Shown here piece by piece: positions 15,884 to 24,361 of a stretch of 29,255 nucleotides of DNA; positions within the stretch are counted from its first letter, which is position 1; each line of letters starts with the position of its first letter. Location of the stretch: positions 1-29,255 of the forward strand of contig DATCJO010000078.1 of the NCBI GenBank assembly GCA_036562765.1, in the 5' to 3' direction. This stretch comes from JAAYFT01 sp036562765. GTDB taxonomy: Bacteria; Bacillota; Clostridia; Tissierellales; Tissierellaceae. The translations under genes were made by a program, and so were the position numbers. Under the pieces are notes generated by a model, which saw only the letters and a program-made list of their open reading frames with translations, was not told where the DNA came from and made no database searches.

Positions 15884-15911
15884 GCAAGGGATTTTCTCTT
15901 GCTTTATTTTT
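15882..15911 (+). terminator. Terminator overlapping the PNPOx-like stop codon
   Basis: AAGCAAGGGA pairs with TCTCTTGCTT (one G-T wobble) around TTT, followed by TATTTTT. Confidence 0.8.
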
Positions 15912-15974
15912 AGATATAAAATTTAAGATTGGGGTATCTATATTATACACAATAATATATAAAGAGGTGTAATC

Positions 15975-16469
15975 ATGGATAACTTAAGTGCTATGAGCTA
16001 TTCTGAAATATTAGAACATATATTAAAGGAATATCATTCATATTTAAAAAGGGAACTGCCTGAAATTGAAAGGCTTGTATTTACAATCTATAAGGTTCAC
16101 TTTTTTGACAGTGGAAAAGTGTTGGAAAAGGTTCACAAGCTATATGGACAACTCAAGGCTGTACTTGAGTCCCATATTATTAAGGAAGAAAGGGCTTTAT
16201 TTTTTGATATAAAGGATTATGAAAAAAATCCTTCTAATGAATTATTGGAAAAGATTATTGATTGGATTAATCGTGTAGATAAAGACAATGAGGAAGCAAT
16301 GGAAATAATGAAGAATTTAAGGGCATATACCAATGAATACGAGCTTCCTCCAACTAGCTGTCCAACCTTTGAAGACACCTATCGAAGATTGCAGGAGTTA
16401 GAGAAAAATTTAAAGGAACATATAGAAACGGAAAACTATATTTTTGATAGGCTTAAAAGAGAAAAATAG
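15975..16469 (+). CDS. Hemerythrin-like domain protein related to RIC/YtfE/ScdA
   Basis: This 164-residue all-helical protein resembles the C-terminal di-iron domain of the RIC proteins, which repair iron-sulfur clusters after nitrosative or oxidative damage. The N-terminal ScdA domain with its cysteine is absent. Five of the six expected iron ligands can be assigned: His21 in EYHSYL, His67 and Glu71 in HIIKEE, and His149 and Glu153 in EHIETE. The sixth, normally His of an EHD-A-G motif, is at or near Asn105 here (DKDNEEAM), so the site is incomplete. ELPPTSCPTFEDTYRRLQELE matches the RIC linker. It has its own strong site (AAAGAGGTG) and terminator. Confidence 0.78.
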   Translation: MDNLSAMSYSEILEHILKEYHSYLKRELPEIERLVFTIYKVHFFDSGKVLEKVHKLYGQLKAVLESHIIKEERALFFDIKDYEKNPSNELLEKIIDWINRVDKDNEEAMEIMKNLRAYTNEYELPPTSCPTFEDTYRRLQELEKNLKEHIETENYIFDRLKREK

Positions 16470-16492
16470 TAGAGTTTTCTACTATTTTTTTT
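16464..16492 (+). terminator. Terminator overlapping the hemerythrin-like stop codon
   Basis: AAATAGTAGA and complement TCTACTATTT around a four-base loop, followed by T residues. Confidence 0.9.
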
Positions 16493-16528
16493 AATTTATG
16501 AAAAAATAAATTTAGCTAAAATATCTTA

Positions 16529-16557
16529 TTGACATGAAAGAGTAGGTGTGATACATT
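16529..16557 (+). promoter_or_regulatory. Promoter of the DUF445 gene
   Basis: TTGACA (16529-16534), 17 bases, TACATT (16552-16557). TTAAC-GATTT-GTTAA (16561-16575) lies at about the transcription start. Confidence 0.65.
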
Positions 16558-16594
16558 TTTTAACGATTTGTTAAGTCGGTATTGGAGGGAGAAA

Positions 16595-18058
16595 ATGAAA
16601 ATACTAATACCAGTCATAGTAGGAGCCATTATAGGATATTTTACAAACTGGTTGGCTATAAAGATGTTATTTAGGCCTCACTATGAAAAAAGGTTCTTTG
16701 GAATTAAAATTCCCTTTACTCCAGGACTAATTCCAAAGGAAAGAAAGAGAATTGCAGAAAGCATAGGCAAAGCTGTAGGAAGGTACTTGCTGTCTCCAGA
16801 AACCATTATAGAATCCATTTCAAACCAGGGAGTAGGCAAAAAGATTCAAGCTTGGGTAGAAGAAAAGATTGATAATTTAAAAAGCTGCCATAAACCTCTT
16901 GGAGATGTTCTAGGGAATGCTTTGGGAGATTATGATAATGTTTTAAATATAGTAAAGGTGAATTTATCAAGTTTCATAATATCTCAATTAAGAAGGGAAA
17001 AATTCGTAAGCCAGTTAATCTTATTTATAAAGGAGAAATTAGAAGGTATAGATTTAGAAAGCATTTATAATTCATTAGAAGAACAACTGAAAATTATAAT
17101 AAATGATTTATCTAATTCAAGTGAATTAAAGGAAGGATTTAATCATCTTATCTATGAAAATATAGAAAGCTTAAGGCAGGATGAAAGGACACTTGGTGAA
17201 ATATTACCATTGAATGTTCGTGAATCAATAGAAAGATATATAGAAGAAAATAAGAGATTAATAGGACAGTCTGTAAAGAAGATTTTGAAGGAACCTGATA
17301 TTCAAAATAAGGTAAAAGGCTTCATTTCAAAAATTATTACTGGAAATATCAGTAAGATTTTTTTTGCTTTTATTAATCCAGATCACATAGTTGAAAAAAT
17401 TTATTTAGCTCTTGAAAGATTTATAGATAGTGATGAAACTGATGAAAATGCTGTATTTGTTTTAAAAGTTATATTAAACAAGCTAATGGATACTAGAATT
17501 TCTAATCTTTTGCCAAAGGCAGTGGAGACAATTGGAGAAAAAGGGATTTCTCAATTTGAAGATAAAATCATTAAGGCTGTTTCTAGTAGCAAAGTTCAAA
17601 ATCTATTATTTGAATTTTTAAAGGATAATCTCAAAGGCAAGGAAAATGAATACAGAGAAAGGATATTGAATGTCGTAGATATAAGCATTAGGCAAATGCT
17701 AAATTCCAATGAACTTGAAAGGGCAATTTATAACTTCACAGATAGCGTCATAAAAGAAGCTTTGGATAAACCAGTATCTTCATTTGTGTTAAAGGTTGAT
17801 AAAGATAATTTAGATAGGGCTTATAATATAGCAGCAACTGTGTTTAATAAGTTCTTGGAAAAGGATTTTGTTCAAATAGTTTTATTTTTCGACATAGAGA
17901 ATATAATTGTTGAAAAGCTGAACAGTTTTAAAGTGGATTTCCTTGAGCAAATCATATTGGAAATTGCGGAAAGGGAATTAAAAGCCATTACATGGTTGGG
18001 CGGGCTTTTAGGTGGAATATTAGGACTTTTATCGCCATTATTACAAATGTTATATTAA
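16595..18058 (+). CDS. DUF445-family (YheB-like) membrane-anchored protein
   Basis: I place the start at ATG 16595 (487 residues): GGAGGGAG is just upstream, and an in-frame start at 16568 would lie 5' of that site. The N-terminus MKILIPVIVGAIIGYFTNWLA with KMLFRPH, FFGIKIPFTPGLIPKERKRIAESIGKAVG is the classic DUF445 signature. The centre is long, charged and helical (about 60-460) and the C-terminus ends in a second hydrophobic helix (GGLLGGILGLLSPLLQMLY). The protein is thus anchored at both ends with a large soluble part between. Its biochemical function is not established; Bacillus YheB is associated with the spore membrane context. It has a solitary promoter and no obvious terminator. 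Confidence 0.88.
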   Translation: MKILIPVIVGAIIGYFTNWLAIKMLFRPHYEKRFFGIKIPFTPGLIPKERKRIAESIGKAVGRYLLSPETIIESISNQGVGKKIQAWVEEKIDNLKSCHKPLGDVLGNALGDYDNVLNIVKVNLSSFIISQLRREKFVSQLILFIKEKLEGIDLESIYNSLEEQLKIIINDLSNSSELKEGFNHLIYENIESLRQDERTLGEILPLNVRESIERYIEENKRLIGQSVKKILKEPDIQNKVKGFISKIITGNISKIFFAFINPDHIVEKIYLALERFIDSDETDENAVFVLKVILNKLMDTRISNLLPKAVETIGEKGISQFEDKIIKAVSSSKVQNLLFEFLKDNLKGKENEYRERILNVVDISIRQMLNSNELERAIYNFTDSVIKEALDKPVSSFVLKVDKDNLDRAYNIAATVFNKFLEKDFVQIVLFFDIENIIVEKLNSFKVDFLEQIILEIAERELKAITWLGGLLGGILGLLSPLLQMLY

Positions 18059-18088
18059 ATTTTAACAATTGTTAACAAAATTAGCTAT

Positions 18089-18138
18089 AGACTATATATC
18101 TTGTATATGATAATATATATATACACAATATATAGTAA
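18089..18138 (+). promoter_or_regulatory. Two NrdR-box-like sites upstream of nrdJ
   Basis: AGACTATATATCTTGT (18089-18104) and ACACAATATATAGTAA (18123-18138) each match 13 of 16 positions of the ACACTATATATAGTGT-type NrdR box as I remember it. They lie 34 bases apart, near three helix turns, as paired NrdR boxes do. They precede a ribonucleotide reductase gene, the standard NrdR target. A perfect TTAACAATTGTTAA palindrome lies further upstream at 18062-18075. Confidence 0.55.
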
Positions 18139-18188
18139 TATGTACTGAATTTTTTTATATAGAGAACTAGATATAAAGGGGGATAAAT

Positions 18189-20324
18189 ATGCTACAGGTA
18201 CAGAAGCGAAACGGTACCATAGTTCCGTTTGATGGTGAAAAGATTGTAAATGCCATAAAGAAAGCAATGGCAGAATCAGAAGATGGCATAGATGAAGAGC
18301 TTGCGAAGGAGATTGCACAAAATGCCTATGAGGAATTCAGTAAATCCTTAGATGTTGTCCACATTGAACAAATTCAAGATTTTGTAGAAATACAATTGAT
18401 GAAGACCAGACCAGATGTAGCTAAGAGATATATTATCTATAGAGAAGAAAGGGCAAGATTAAGAGAACAAGGCTGGGCAATGACTGATTTGCAAAGGGAC
18501 ATTTATGAAAAGAAATATCGTTTTAACAATGAAACCTTTGAAGAATTCTTAGAAAGGGTTAGCGGTGGCAACAACTATATTAAAAAAGCAATAAAGGATA
18601 AGAAGTTTATGCCTGCTGGAAGGATACTTGCTGGCAGGGGTTTAGATAAACTTGGTAGAAAAATTACCCTTAGCAACTGCTATGTAATGCCTAAGGTTGA
18701 AGATAATATAGAATCCATATTTGATACTGCTAAGTATCTTGCAAGGACTTATTCCTATGGCGGAGGAGTAGGATTAAACATTTCCAAATTAAGGCCAAAG
18801 GGAGCAAGGGTAAACAACGCTGCCAATACCACAACTGGTGCAGTGTCCTTCATGGATTTATATTCATTAGTTACAGGACTTATTGGAATGAGGGGCAGAC
18901 GTGGTGCCCTTATGTTAAATATGGACTGCAATCATCCTGATATTGAAGATTTTATAGATGTTAAAAATGACTTATCTAAGGTAACTTATGCCAACATATC
19001 TATTAATGTCGATGATAAATTTATGGAAGCAGTAGAAAGAGATGAAGATTACACCTTATATTTTTATGTAGAAGCTACAGGAGAAGAGATAAAGAAAACA
19101 GTAAGGGCAAGGGATTTGTTTAGGAAAATAGCTTATAATAACTGGAATATGGCAGAACCCGGTGTGCTTTTTATAGATCGTATTAAATCATGGCATCTTC
19201 TAAGTGAAGATCCAGAATTTGAATATGCAGGGGTTAATCCATGTGCTGAAGAGCCTTTGCCTGCTTATGGAAGCTGCAACTTATCTTCCATTAATCTATC
19301 AGAGTTTGTAAAGAAGCCATTTACTAAGCATGCTTATTTTGAATTTGAAAGATTTGGTGAAATGGTAAGGGAAGGAGTAATATATTTAAATGAAGTATTA
19401 GATGAAAATATGAAGCTCCATCCATTACCTCAACAAAGGGAAATGGCTGCTGAGTATCGACAAATTGGATTGGGAATAATGGGCTTAGCTGATATGTTTA
19501 TAAAACTGGGAGTAAAATATGGCAGTGATGAATCAATATCATTGATACATAAAATCGGCCATGTCATGATAAATGAAGCTTTAAGGCAATCTGCCCTATT
19601 GGCTAAGGAATATGGGCCCTATCCAAAATATAAGAGGGATGCTGTATTGAATTCGCCATTCCTATTATCAAATGCAACAAGCGATGTATTGGATTTGATT
19701 AAGGAATATGGCTTGAGGAATAGTCAGTTATTAACTATTGCGCCAACAGGAAGCATTTCAACATTAATAGGATGCAGCAATGGTGTAGAACCAATATTCC
19801 AAATATCTTACACAAGAAAGTCAGAATCCCTACATCTTGTAGATACTTATTATAAGGTATTTACACCTATTGTTAAGGAATATATGGATAAGAATAAGAT
19901 TACAAGAGAAGAAGATTTGCCAGATTTTATTGTAACTGCCTATGATATAGATTATAAGAAGCGAATCGACGTCCAAGCAGCATGGCAGCAATATATAGAT
20001 GCAAGCATTTCATCTACAGTTAATGTGCCTTACGACTTTACAGTAGAAGAAGTGGAAGACTTATACTATTATGCATGGAAGAAAGGTCTTAAAGGAGTTA
20101 CAATCTATAGGGAAGGCTGTGCAAGGTCTGGTATATTGATTACAGATAGGGCTAAGGAAACAAGGCTAGAAAAGATAGAAAGATTGAAGAATGAATTAAA
20201 TCAATTGGCTGCTGAACAGTTGAAGGAAGATCCAGACCACTGCCCAATGTGTGGAGGAAAGCTAATTCATAGCGGTGGCTGTGCTGAATGCCAAGACTGC
20301 GGCTATAGTCCTTGCTCTGTTTAA
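18189..20324 (+). CDS. nrdJ: Adenosylcobalamin-dependent (class II) ribonucleotide reductase
   Basis: This 711-residue enzyme reduces ribonucleotides to deoxyribonucleotides for DNA synthesis. It opens with an ATP-cone (about 1-90: VQKRNGTIVPFDGEKIVNAI), the allosteric activity site. In the barrel, Cys164 (LSNCYV) and Cys363 (GSCNLSS) form the redox pair, and NPCAE gives Asn350, thiyl Cys352 and Glu354. LTIAPTGSISTLIGCSNGVEP is the phosphate-binding loop. The C-terminus carries CPMCGG, CAECQDC and a final CGYSPC, a zinc-ribbon-like tail with a terminal cysteine pair that can pass electrons from thioredoxin. No small NrdB subunit follows and the gene is monocistronic, as expected for class II. 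Start ATG after GGGGG; NrdR-like boxes lie upstream. Confidence 0.93.
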   Translation: MLQVQKRNGTIVPFDGEKIVNAIKKAMAESEDGIDEELAKEIAQNAYEEFSKSLDVVHIEQIQDFVEIQLMKTRPDVAKRYIIYREERARLREQGWAMTDLQRDIYEKKYRFNNETFEEFLERVSGGNNYIKKAIKDKKFMPAGRILAGRGLDKLGRKITLSNCYVMPKVEDNIESIFDTAKYLARTYSYGGGVGLNISKLRPKGARVNNAANTTTGAVSFMDLYSLVTGLIGMRGRRGALMLNMDCNHPDIEDFIDVKNDLSKVTYANISINVDDKFMEAVERDEDYTLYFYVEATGEEIKKTVRARDLFRKIAYNNWNMAEPGVLFIDRIKSWHLLSEDPEFEYAGVNPCAEEPLPAYGSCNLSSINLSEFVKKPFTKHAYFEFERFGEMVREGVIYLNEVLDENMKLHPLPQQREMAAEYRQIGLGIMGLADMFIKLGVKYGSDESISLIHKIGHVMINEALRQSALLAKEYGPYPKYKRDAVLNSPFLLSNATSDVLDLIKEYGLRNSQLLTIAPTGSISTLIGCSNGVEPIFQISYTRKSESLHLVDTYYKVFTPIVKEYMDKNKITREEDLPDFIVTAYDIDYKKRIDVQAAWQQYIDASISSTVNVPYDFTVEEVEDLYYYAWKKGLKGVTIYREGCARSGILITDRAKETRLEKIERLKNELNQLAAEQLKEDPDHCPMCGGKLIHSGGCAECQDCGYSPCSV

Positions 20325-20337
20325 TATAAAGTATTTT

Positions 20338-20374
20338 GGAGTTAAAGATTAATAAATCTTTAACTCCTTTTTTA
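20338..20374 (+). terminator. Terminator after nrdJ
   Basis: GGAGTTAAAGATT and its exact complement around a four-base loop, followed by T residues. Confidence 0.95.
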
Positions 20375-20421
20375 TTGGTGATATAATTTGTATAAGTCAA
20401 AGTTGGACAAGGGGGATGCTG

Positions 20422-21531
20422 GTGAAAAGGGTACTATCAATATTAATTGTCATTTTAATACTTGCATCTTTTTTAATATCGTCTTCAGTAATATTTGGGC
20501 AAAAGGAGGAGGAAATCTCCCAGATTCAAGAAAAGCTCATGAGCATTACTGAAGAGGAAAAGGAAATTCTAGAGCATTTGTTTATTCTAACCCAAGAAAT
20601 AAGCGACTTGGAAAGAGAAGCGGGGAAGATAAATGTTGAAATAAAAGGCTTAGAATCAGATATTGCTAATATAGATGATAGGATTGAAGAAGAAGAAGAG
20701 AATTATGATAAAAACTTAGAAGCCTTAAAAGTTGTCTTACAAGCGTATCAGAGGATGGGACCAGGTTCGTATATAGAAATAATTTTAAGTGCAGACAGCT
20801 TAACAAGTCTCATACGAAGGATAAATGTTTTGAGGGATTTAACTAAAAATACTGATGAGCTATTAAAAAATATAGAGTTCATCAAGCAAAAGCTAGTAGA
20901 AGAAAGGAACAACCTAGATGAAAAGATGAAATTACTTGAAGAAAAACGCATTGAGCTTGAAGGGAACCTCCATAAAAAGCAGGAAATAGTCAAGGAACTT
21001 GAAGAGTATTTAGAATCCCTTCAAAGCGACAAGGAAATTTATCTTGAAAGGCTAAATTACATATCTGAAATGATGGAAGAACTGAAGAGAATAATAAAGG
21101 AATTTGCTGAAGGGTTTGACAGAATAATTAAAGAAGGGCATTTCCCAGAGGATGGAATTAAAACAAGTTTGACATTAATGGGGATTAAAGCCACCATAGA
21201 TGAAAAGACATTTAACGATGTCATAAATTCTTATGACTGGATTCCAAAATTGGAGGTAAAATTCCTTCAAGACAAGGTGGAATTAGATGCTCCAGATAAA
21301 GGCCTAAAAGTAATGGGAACTTTTGAAATAGAAAACGGAAAGGTTATAAAATTTGTGCCTGAAAGCGGAACTTTCCTTGATATGCCTTTAGGGAAGGGAA
21401 CATTGGAAAGCTTGTTTGAAGAAGGAGATTTCGTTATTGATTTTGAACCTATAATTGGCGGAAATACCATAAAGGAAGTAAAGCTTTTGGATGGCAGTTT
21501 GGAAATAATAGTAACATTGAAGCTATTTTAG
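20422..21531 (+). CDS. Exported coiled-coil protein, probable FtsEX partner, without a hydrolase domain
   Basis: GTG 20422 is the likely start (369 residues): the GGGGG site touches the alternative ATG at 20416 but is well spaced for the GTG. A signal peptide (about 1-26) is followed by a long coiled coil (about 28-230). This contains QRMGPGSYIEIILSADSLTSLIRRINVL, the short helical insert seen in the N-terminal coiled coils of PcsB, CwlO and EnvC, the proteins that FtsEX uses to control cell wall hydrolysis. No NlpC/P60, CHAP or M23 catalytic domain follows. The C-terminus (about 235-369) is a beta-rich unit with KVMGTFEIENGKVIKFVPESG and IIGGNTIKEVKLLDGSLEI, which vaguely resembles DUF2993- or YpmS-like lipid-binding folds. 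FtsE starts 14 bases downstream. Acting as an adaptor for a hydrolase encoded elsewhere is inference. Confidence 0.7.
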   Translation: MKRVLSILIVILILASFLISSSVIFGQKEEEISQIQEKLMSITEEEKEILEHLFILTQEISDLEREAGKINVEIKGLESDIANIDDRIEEEEENYDKNLEALKVVLQAYQRMGPGSYIEIILSADSLTSLIRRINVLRDLTKNTDELLKNIEFIKQKLVEERNNLDEKMKLLEEKRIELEGNLHKKQEIVKELEEYLESLQSDKEIYLERLNYISEMMEELKRIIKEFAEGFDRIIKEGHFPEDGIKTSLTLMGIKATIDEKTFNDVINSYDWIPKLEVKFLQDKVELDAPDKGLKVMGTFEIENGKVIKFVPESGTFLDMPLGKGTLESLFEEGDFVIDFEPIIGGNTIKEVKLLDGSLEIIVTLKLF

Positions 21532-21545
21532 CTGGAGGTGATAAT

Positions 21546-22220
21546 GTGATAGAGGCAAAAGGAGTACATCTAGTATATGAAGACGGGACTGAAGCGTTGA
21601 AAAATGTAAATTTAAATATAGATAAAGGGGAAATTGTTTATGTAACTGGGCCAAGTGGTTCGGGGAAAACCAGCCTTCTTAAACTATTTATGGGAATAGA
21701 ATATCCAACAAAGGGAGAATTGAGTGTGTTAGGGTTGCCAATTAAAAGGGGAGAAGAGGATAATATAAGAAAAATGAGAAGGCTAATAGGTCCTGTATTT
21801 CAGGAGTTTAAACTTATAAAAGGAAGAACTGCATTGGAAAATGTAATGCTGGGTTTGAGATTCCTAGACATACCTCACAGGAAAATAAAAGAAGAATCTA
21901 TAATTGCCTTGGAAAAGGTGGGATTGGGGCATAAAAGGGATTCTTTAGTTGAACACCTTTCCTATGGAGAAACTCAAAGGGTTGCCATAGCAAGGGCTGT
22001 AGCTAGGAAGCCAGCAATAATCCTTGCAGATGAGCCAACGGGCAATTTGGATGTAGACAATGCACTAAAGATAATGCATCTATTAACCTCCTTTAGGGAT
22101 GAAAATACAACAGTAATCATTACTACCCATGCCATTCACTTGCTTAAGGAATGTGTTGAAGGAGAGCACATTAGGATAAATAATGGTATCATAGAAGCAG
22201 AAAGCCGAGGTGAGGCATAA
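21546..22220 (+). CDS. ftsE: Cell-division ABC ATPase FtsE
   Basis: This 224-residue cytoplasmic ATPase pairs with FtsX to transmit ATP hydrolysis across the membrane and activate peptidoglycan hydrolases. It has Walker A GPSGSGKT (about 36-43), the Q-loop in FQEFKLIKGRTALENVMLGL, Walker B IILADEPTGNLD and switch His in TTHAIHLL. The ABC signature is LSYGETQR rather than LSGGEQQR, which changes two positions of the ATP-contacting motif. The start is GTG; the overlapping ATG one frame over is followed at once by TGA. A perfect GGAGGTGAT lies upstream. The stop codon overlaps the ftsX start by one base, so translation is coupled. Confidence 0.93.
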   Translation: MIEAKGVHLVYEDGTEALKNVNLNIDKGEIVYVTGPSGSGKTSLLKLFMGIEYPTKGELSVLGLPIKRGEEDNIRKMRRLIGPVFQEFKLIKGRTALENVMLGLRFLDIPHRKIKEESIIALEKVGLGHKRDSLVEHLSYGETQRVAIARAVARKPAIILADEPTGNLDVDNALKIMHLLTSFRDENTTVIITTHAIHLLKECVEGEHIRINNGIIEAESRGEA

Positions 22221-23107
22221 TGAAAAATTTCATCTCTAATATAGGATATTTCTTTAAGGAAGCAAGGACAATATTTAAGGTAGATTTTCTCTCCAACATT
22301 TTTTCAATATTCAGCATTGCCCTTATATTTTTCATATTGTCATTGATATTGTCTGGATGGTGGATTAGTAAAGAGGTTGTAGATGTATTGAAAAAGGAAG
22401 CAGAAATTAACGTTTACTTTGATGAAAATCTAGAGGATGATAAAGTAAACAATTTAATAGAAAATATTAAAAAGATAAAAGGCGTAAGGGAAGCAAGCCT
22501 AGTAGACAAGGAAGAATCCTATAGAAGAATGGAAGAAATCCTAGACAAGGAAGCCAAAATATTGGAGTTGTTTGATGAAAACCCATTTCAACCATTTATA
22601 GAAGTTAAGATAGACATAAATGAGGTAGACCATATATTACAGGACATAAAATCCTTGCCTGATATTGATTATATAAGGGATAATAAAAACATAATAGATA
22701 GACTACAAAAGTTAATTACTGTGCTTACTATAGTAGGGTTGCTTGTCATAACTGCCACAGGAGTATCTACATTGGTAGTGATATCCCATATTATAAGGCA
22801 GGGAATATATAGCAACAGGGACCAAATAAATACATTAAAATTATTAGGTGCTCCCGATTCGTTCATTGGTTTTCCGTTTATGCTTGAAGGATTGTTTTTA
22901 ACCTTAGTTGGTGGCATCTTGGCCTTTGGGCTTATCTATTTAATGTTTAGCCTTGGATACAAGCAAATAGGTACAGCACTAATATTTATACCATTGCCTG
23001 ATTTTGGAACTTTAGTTAAAACCCTAAGCATATTTATTCTAATTTTGAGCTGTGGATTAGGCATAGTTGGAAGCCTTTTTGGATTGTCTTCAGCCAAAAA
23101 TAGCTAA
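22220..23107 (+). CDS. ftsX: Cell-division permease-like protein FtsX
   Basis: This 295-residue protein has the FtsX topology: a cytoplasmic N-terminus (GYFFKEARTIFKVDFLSN), a first helix (about 24-46), an extracellular domain (about 50-165) and three further helices (about 167-190, 215-245, 262-290). KKEAEINVYFDENLEDD and FEVKIDINEVDHI-like sequences (here FIEVKIDINEVDHI) are typical of the extracellular part, and YSNRDQINTLKLLGAPDSFI is the conserved cytoplasmic loop that contacts FtsE. The extracellular domain should meet the coiled-coil protein encoded two genes upstream. It overlaps ftsE by one base. No terminator separates it from the GTPase gene downstream. Confidence 0.93.
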   Translation: MKNFISNIGYFFKEARTIFKVDFLSNIFSIFSIALIFFILSLILSGWWISKEVVDVLKKEAEINVYFDENLEDDKVNNLIENIKKIKGVREASLVDKEESYRRMEEILDKEAKILELFDENPFQPFIEVKIDINEVDHILQDIKSLPDIDYIRDNKNIIDRLQKLITVLTIVGLLVITATGVSTLVVISHIIRQGIYSNRDQINTLKLLGAPDSFIGFPFMLEGLFLTLVGGILAFGLIYLMFSLGYKQIGTALIFIPLPDFGTLVKTLSIFILILSCGLGIVGSLFGLSSAKNS

Positions 23108-23140
23108 TATAAGTCAAAAATTAAAGAAAAGGGGTGAATA

Positions 23141-23159
23141 GCAGGATTAACCTGCGGAG
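23141..23159 (+). promoter_or_regulatory. Small hairpin abutting the ribosome binding site of the YchF-type gene
   Basis: GCAGG-ATTAA-CCTGC (23141-23155) directly touches GGAG (23156-23159), only three bases before the ATG. A second purine-rich site (GGGGTGA, 23131-23137) lies upstream and would come close to the start if the hairpin folds. This may tune translation. Confidence 0.35.
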
Positions 23160-23162
23160 ATT

Positions 23163-24251
23163 ATGAAAATCGGATTAATAGGATTGCCAACGGTAGGTAA
23201 GACAAGCCTATTCAACCTTCTTACTGGTTCCCATATAGAAACAGCTGGTTTTGTACAAGGAAAAGTAGAATCCAACGTAGGCATTGCAAAGATACCAGAT
23301 GAGAGAATTGATTTTTTGGCAAGGGTATTTGAGCCAAAGAAAAAAACCTATGCCACTATTGAAGTCATAGATGTACCCGGGTTAGTTAGAGGTGCCAGTG
23401 AAGGAAAGGGTGTAGGAAATCAATTCTTGGAAAACATAAGGAAGGTTGATTTATTAGTACATGTTGTAAGGGTATTTGAAAATCCAAATGTTATACATGT
23501 AGACGGAAACATTGACCCCATGAGGGATATAGAAACAATAAACATGGAATTATTATTTGCAGATTTAGGGGTAATAGAAAACAGGATTAATCGCATAGAA
23601 AAGTCTAAAAAGGTTACGAAGGAAAACTTGGCAGAACTGGAAGTACTAAAAAAATGCAGAGATGGACTAGAAAGTGGGCTTTTATTAAACAGCATAGAAT
23701 TAAGTGATGAAGAAAAGAATCTTTTAAAGACATTTTCCTTCTTTTCTGAAAAGCCAATGATTTTAGTTGCTAATTTAGACGAAAATCAATTTATGCAAAA
23801 GGACTATCCAAGCAGGGAAGCTTTAATGGAATATTCTAAATCAACCAATACACCTTTAATAGAATTATGTATTAAAACTGAGCTTGAAATATCAGAACTA
23901 GAGCCAGAAGACAGGAAGATGTTTATGGATGAATTAGGCATTAAAGAGTCCAGCATAGATATTTTGGCTAAAACATGCTACGACCGCCTTGGTTTGATTT
24001 CCTTCTTAACAGCTGGAAAAGACGAAGTTAGGGCATGGACCATAAGAAAGGGAACTAAGGCAAAGGAAGCAGCTGGTAAAATCCATTCCGATATAGAAAG
24101 GGGATTTATTAGGGCAGAAGTATGTAGCTTTGAGGACTTTAAGGAATATGGCTCAATGGCAAGGCTAAAGGAAAAAGGACTTGTAAGGCTTGAAGGAAAA
24201 GATTATGTAGTTCAAGATGGAGATATTATAGAATTTAGATTTAATGTGTAG
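23163..24251 (+). CDS. ychF: YchF/OLA1-family nucleotide-binding translation factor
   Basis: At 362 residues it matches YchF (363 in E. coli), a ribosome-associated P-loop NTPase that prefers ATP to GTP. The P-loop is GLPTVGKTSLFNLLTG (6-21), slightly altered from GLPNVGKST. The G3 loop is DVPGLVRGASEGKGVGNQFL (about 68-87), and the G4 position is NLDE in VANLDENQF, the NxxE-type element of YchF rather than NKxD. The helical arm follows, then a C-terminal TGS domain (about 280-362: LISFLTAGKDEVRAWTI, KIHSDIERGFIRAEV, VQDGDIIEFRFNV). It may be the housekeeping copy or a second paralogue. It follows ftsX by 55 bases and ends at a clear terminator. Confidence 0.9.
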   Translation: MKIGLIGLPTVGKTSLFNLLTGSHIETAGFVQGKVESNVGIAKIPDERIDFLARVFEPKKKTYATIEVIDVPGLVRGASEGKGVGNQFLENIRKVDLLVHVVRVFENPNVIHVDGNIDPMRDIETINMELLFADLGVIENRINRIEKSKKVTKENLAELEVLKKCRDGLESGLLLNSIELSDEEKNLLKTFSFFSEKPMILVANLDENQFMQKDYPSREALMEYSKSTNTPLIELCIKTELEISELEPEDRKMFMDELGIKESSIDILAKTCYDRLGLISFLTAGKDEVRAWTIRKGTKAKEAAGKIHSDIERGFIRAEVCSFEDFKEYGSMARLKEKGLVRLEGKDYVVQDGDIIEFRFNV

Positions 24252-24263
24252 TAGAATTATGTG

Positions 24264-24299
24264 AATTAAGCTTGAATGTTGTGTTCAAGCTTAATTTTT
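24264..24299 (+). terminator. Terminator after the YchF-type gene
   Basis: AATTAAGCTTGAA and its exact complement around a seven-base loop, followed by T residues. Confidence 0.92.
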
Positions 24300-24361
24300 A
24301 TTGAGGTTTTATATTAGCAACTTATTAAAAAATGTTTAAATACTATTGACTGATTAAATAA

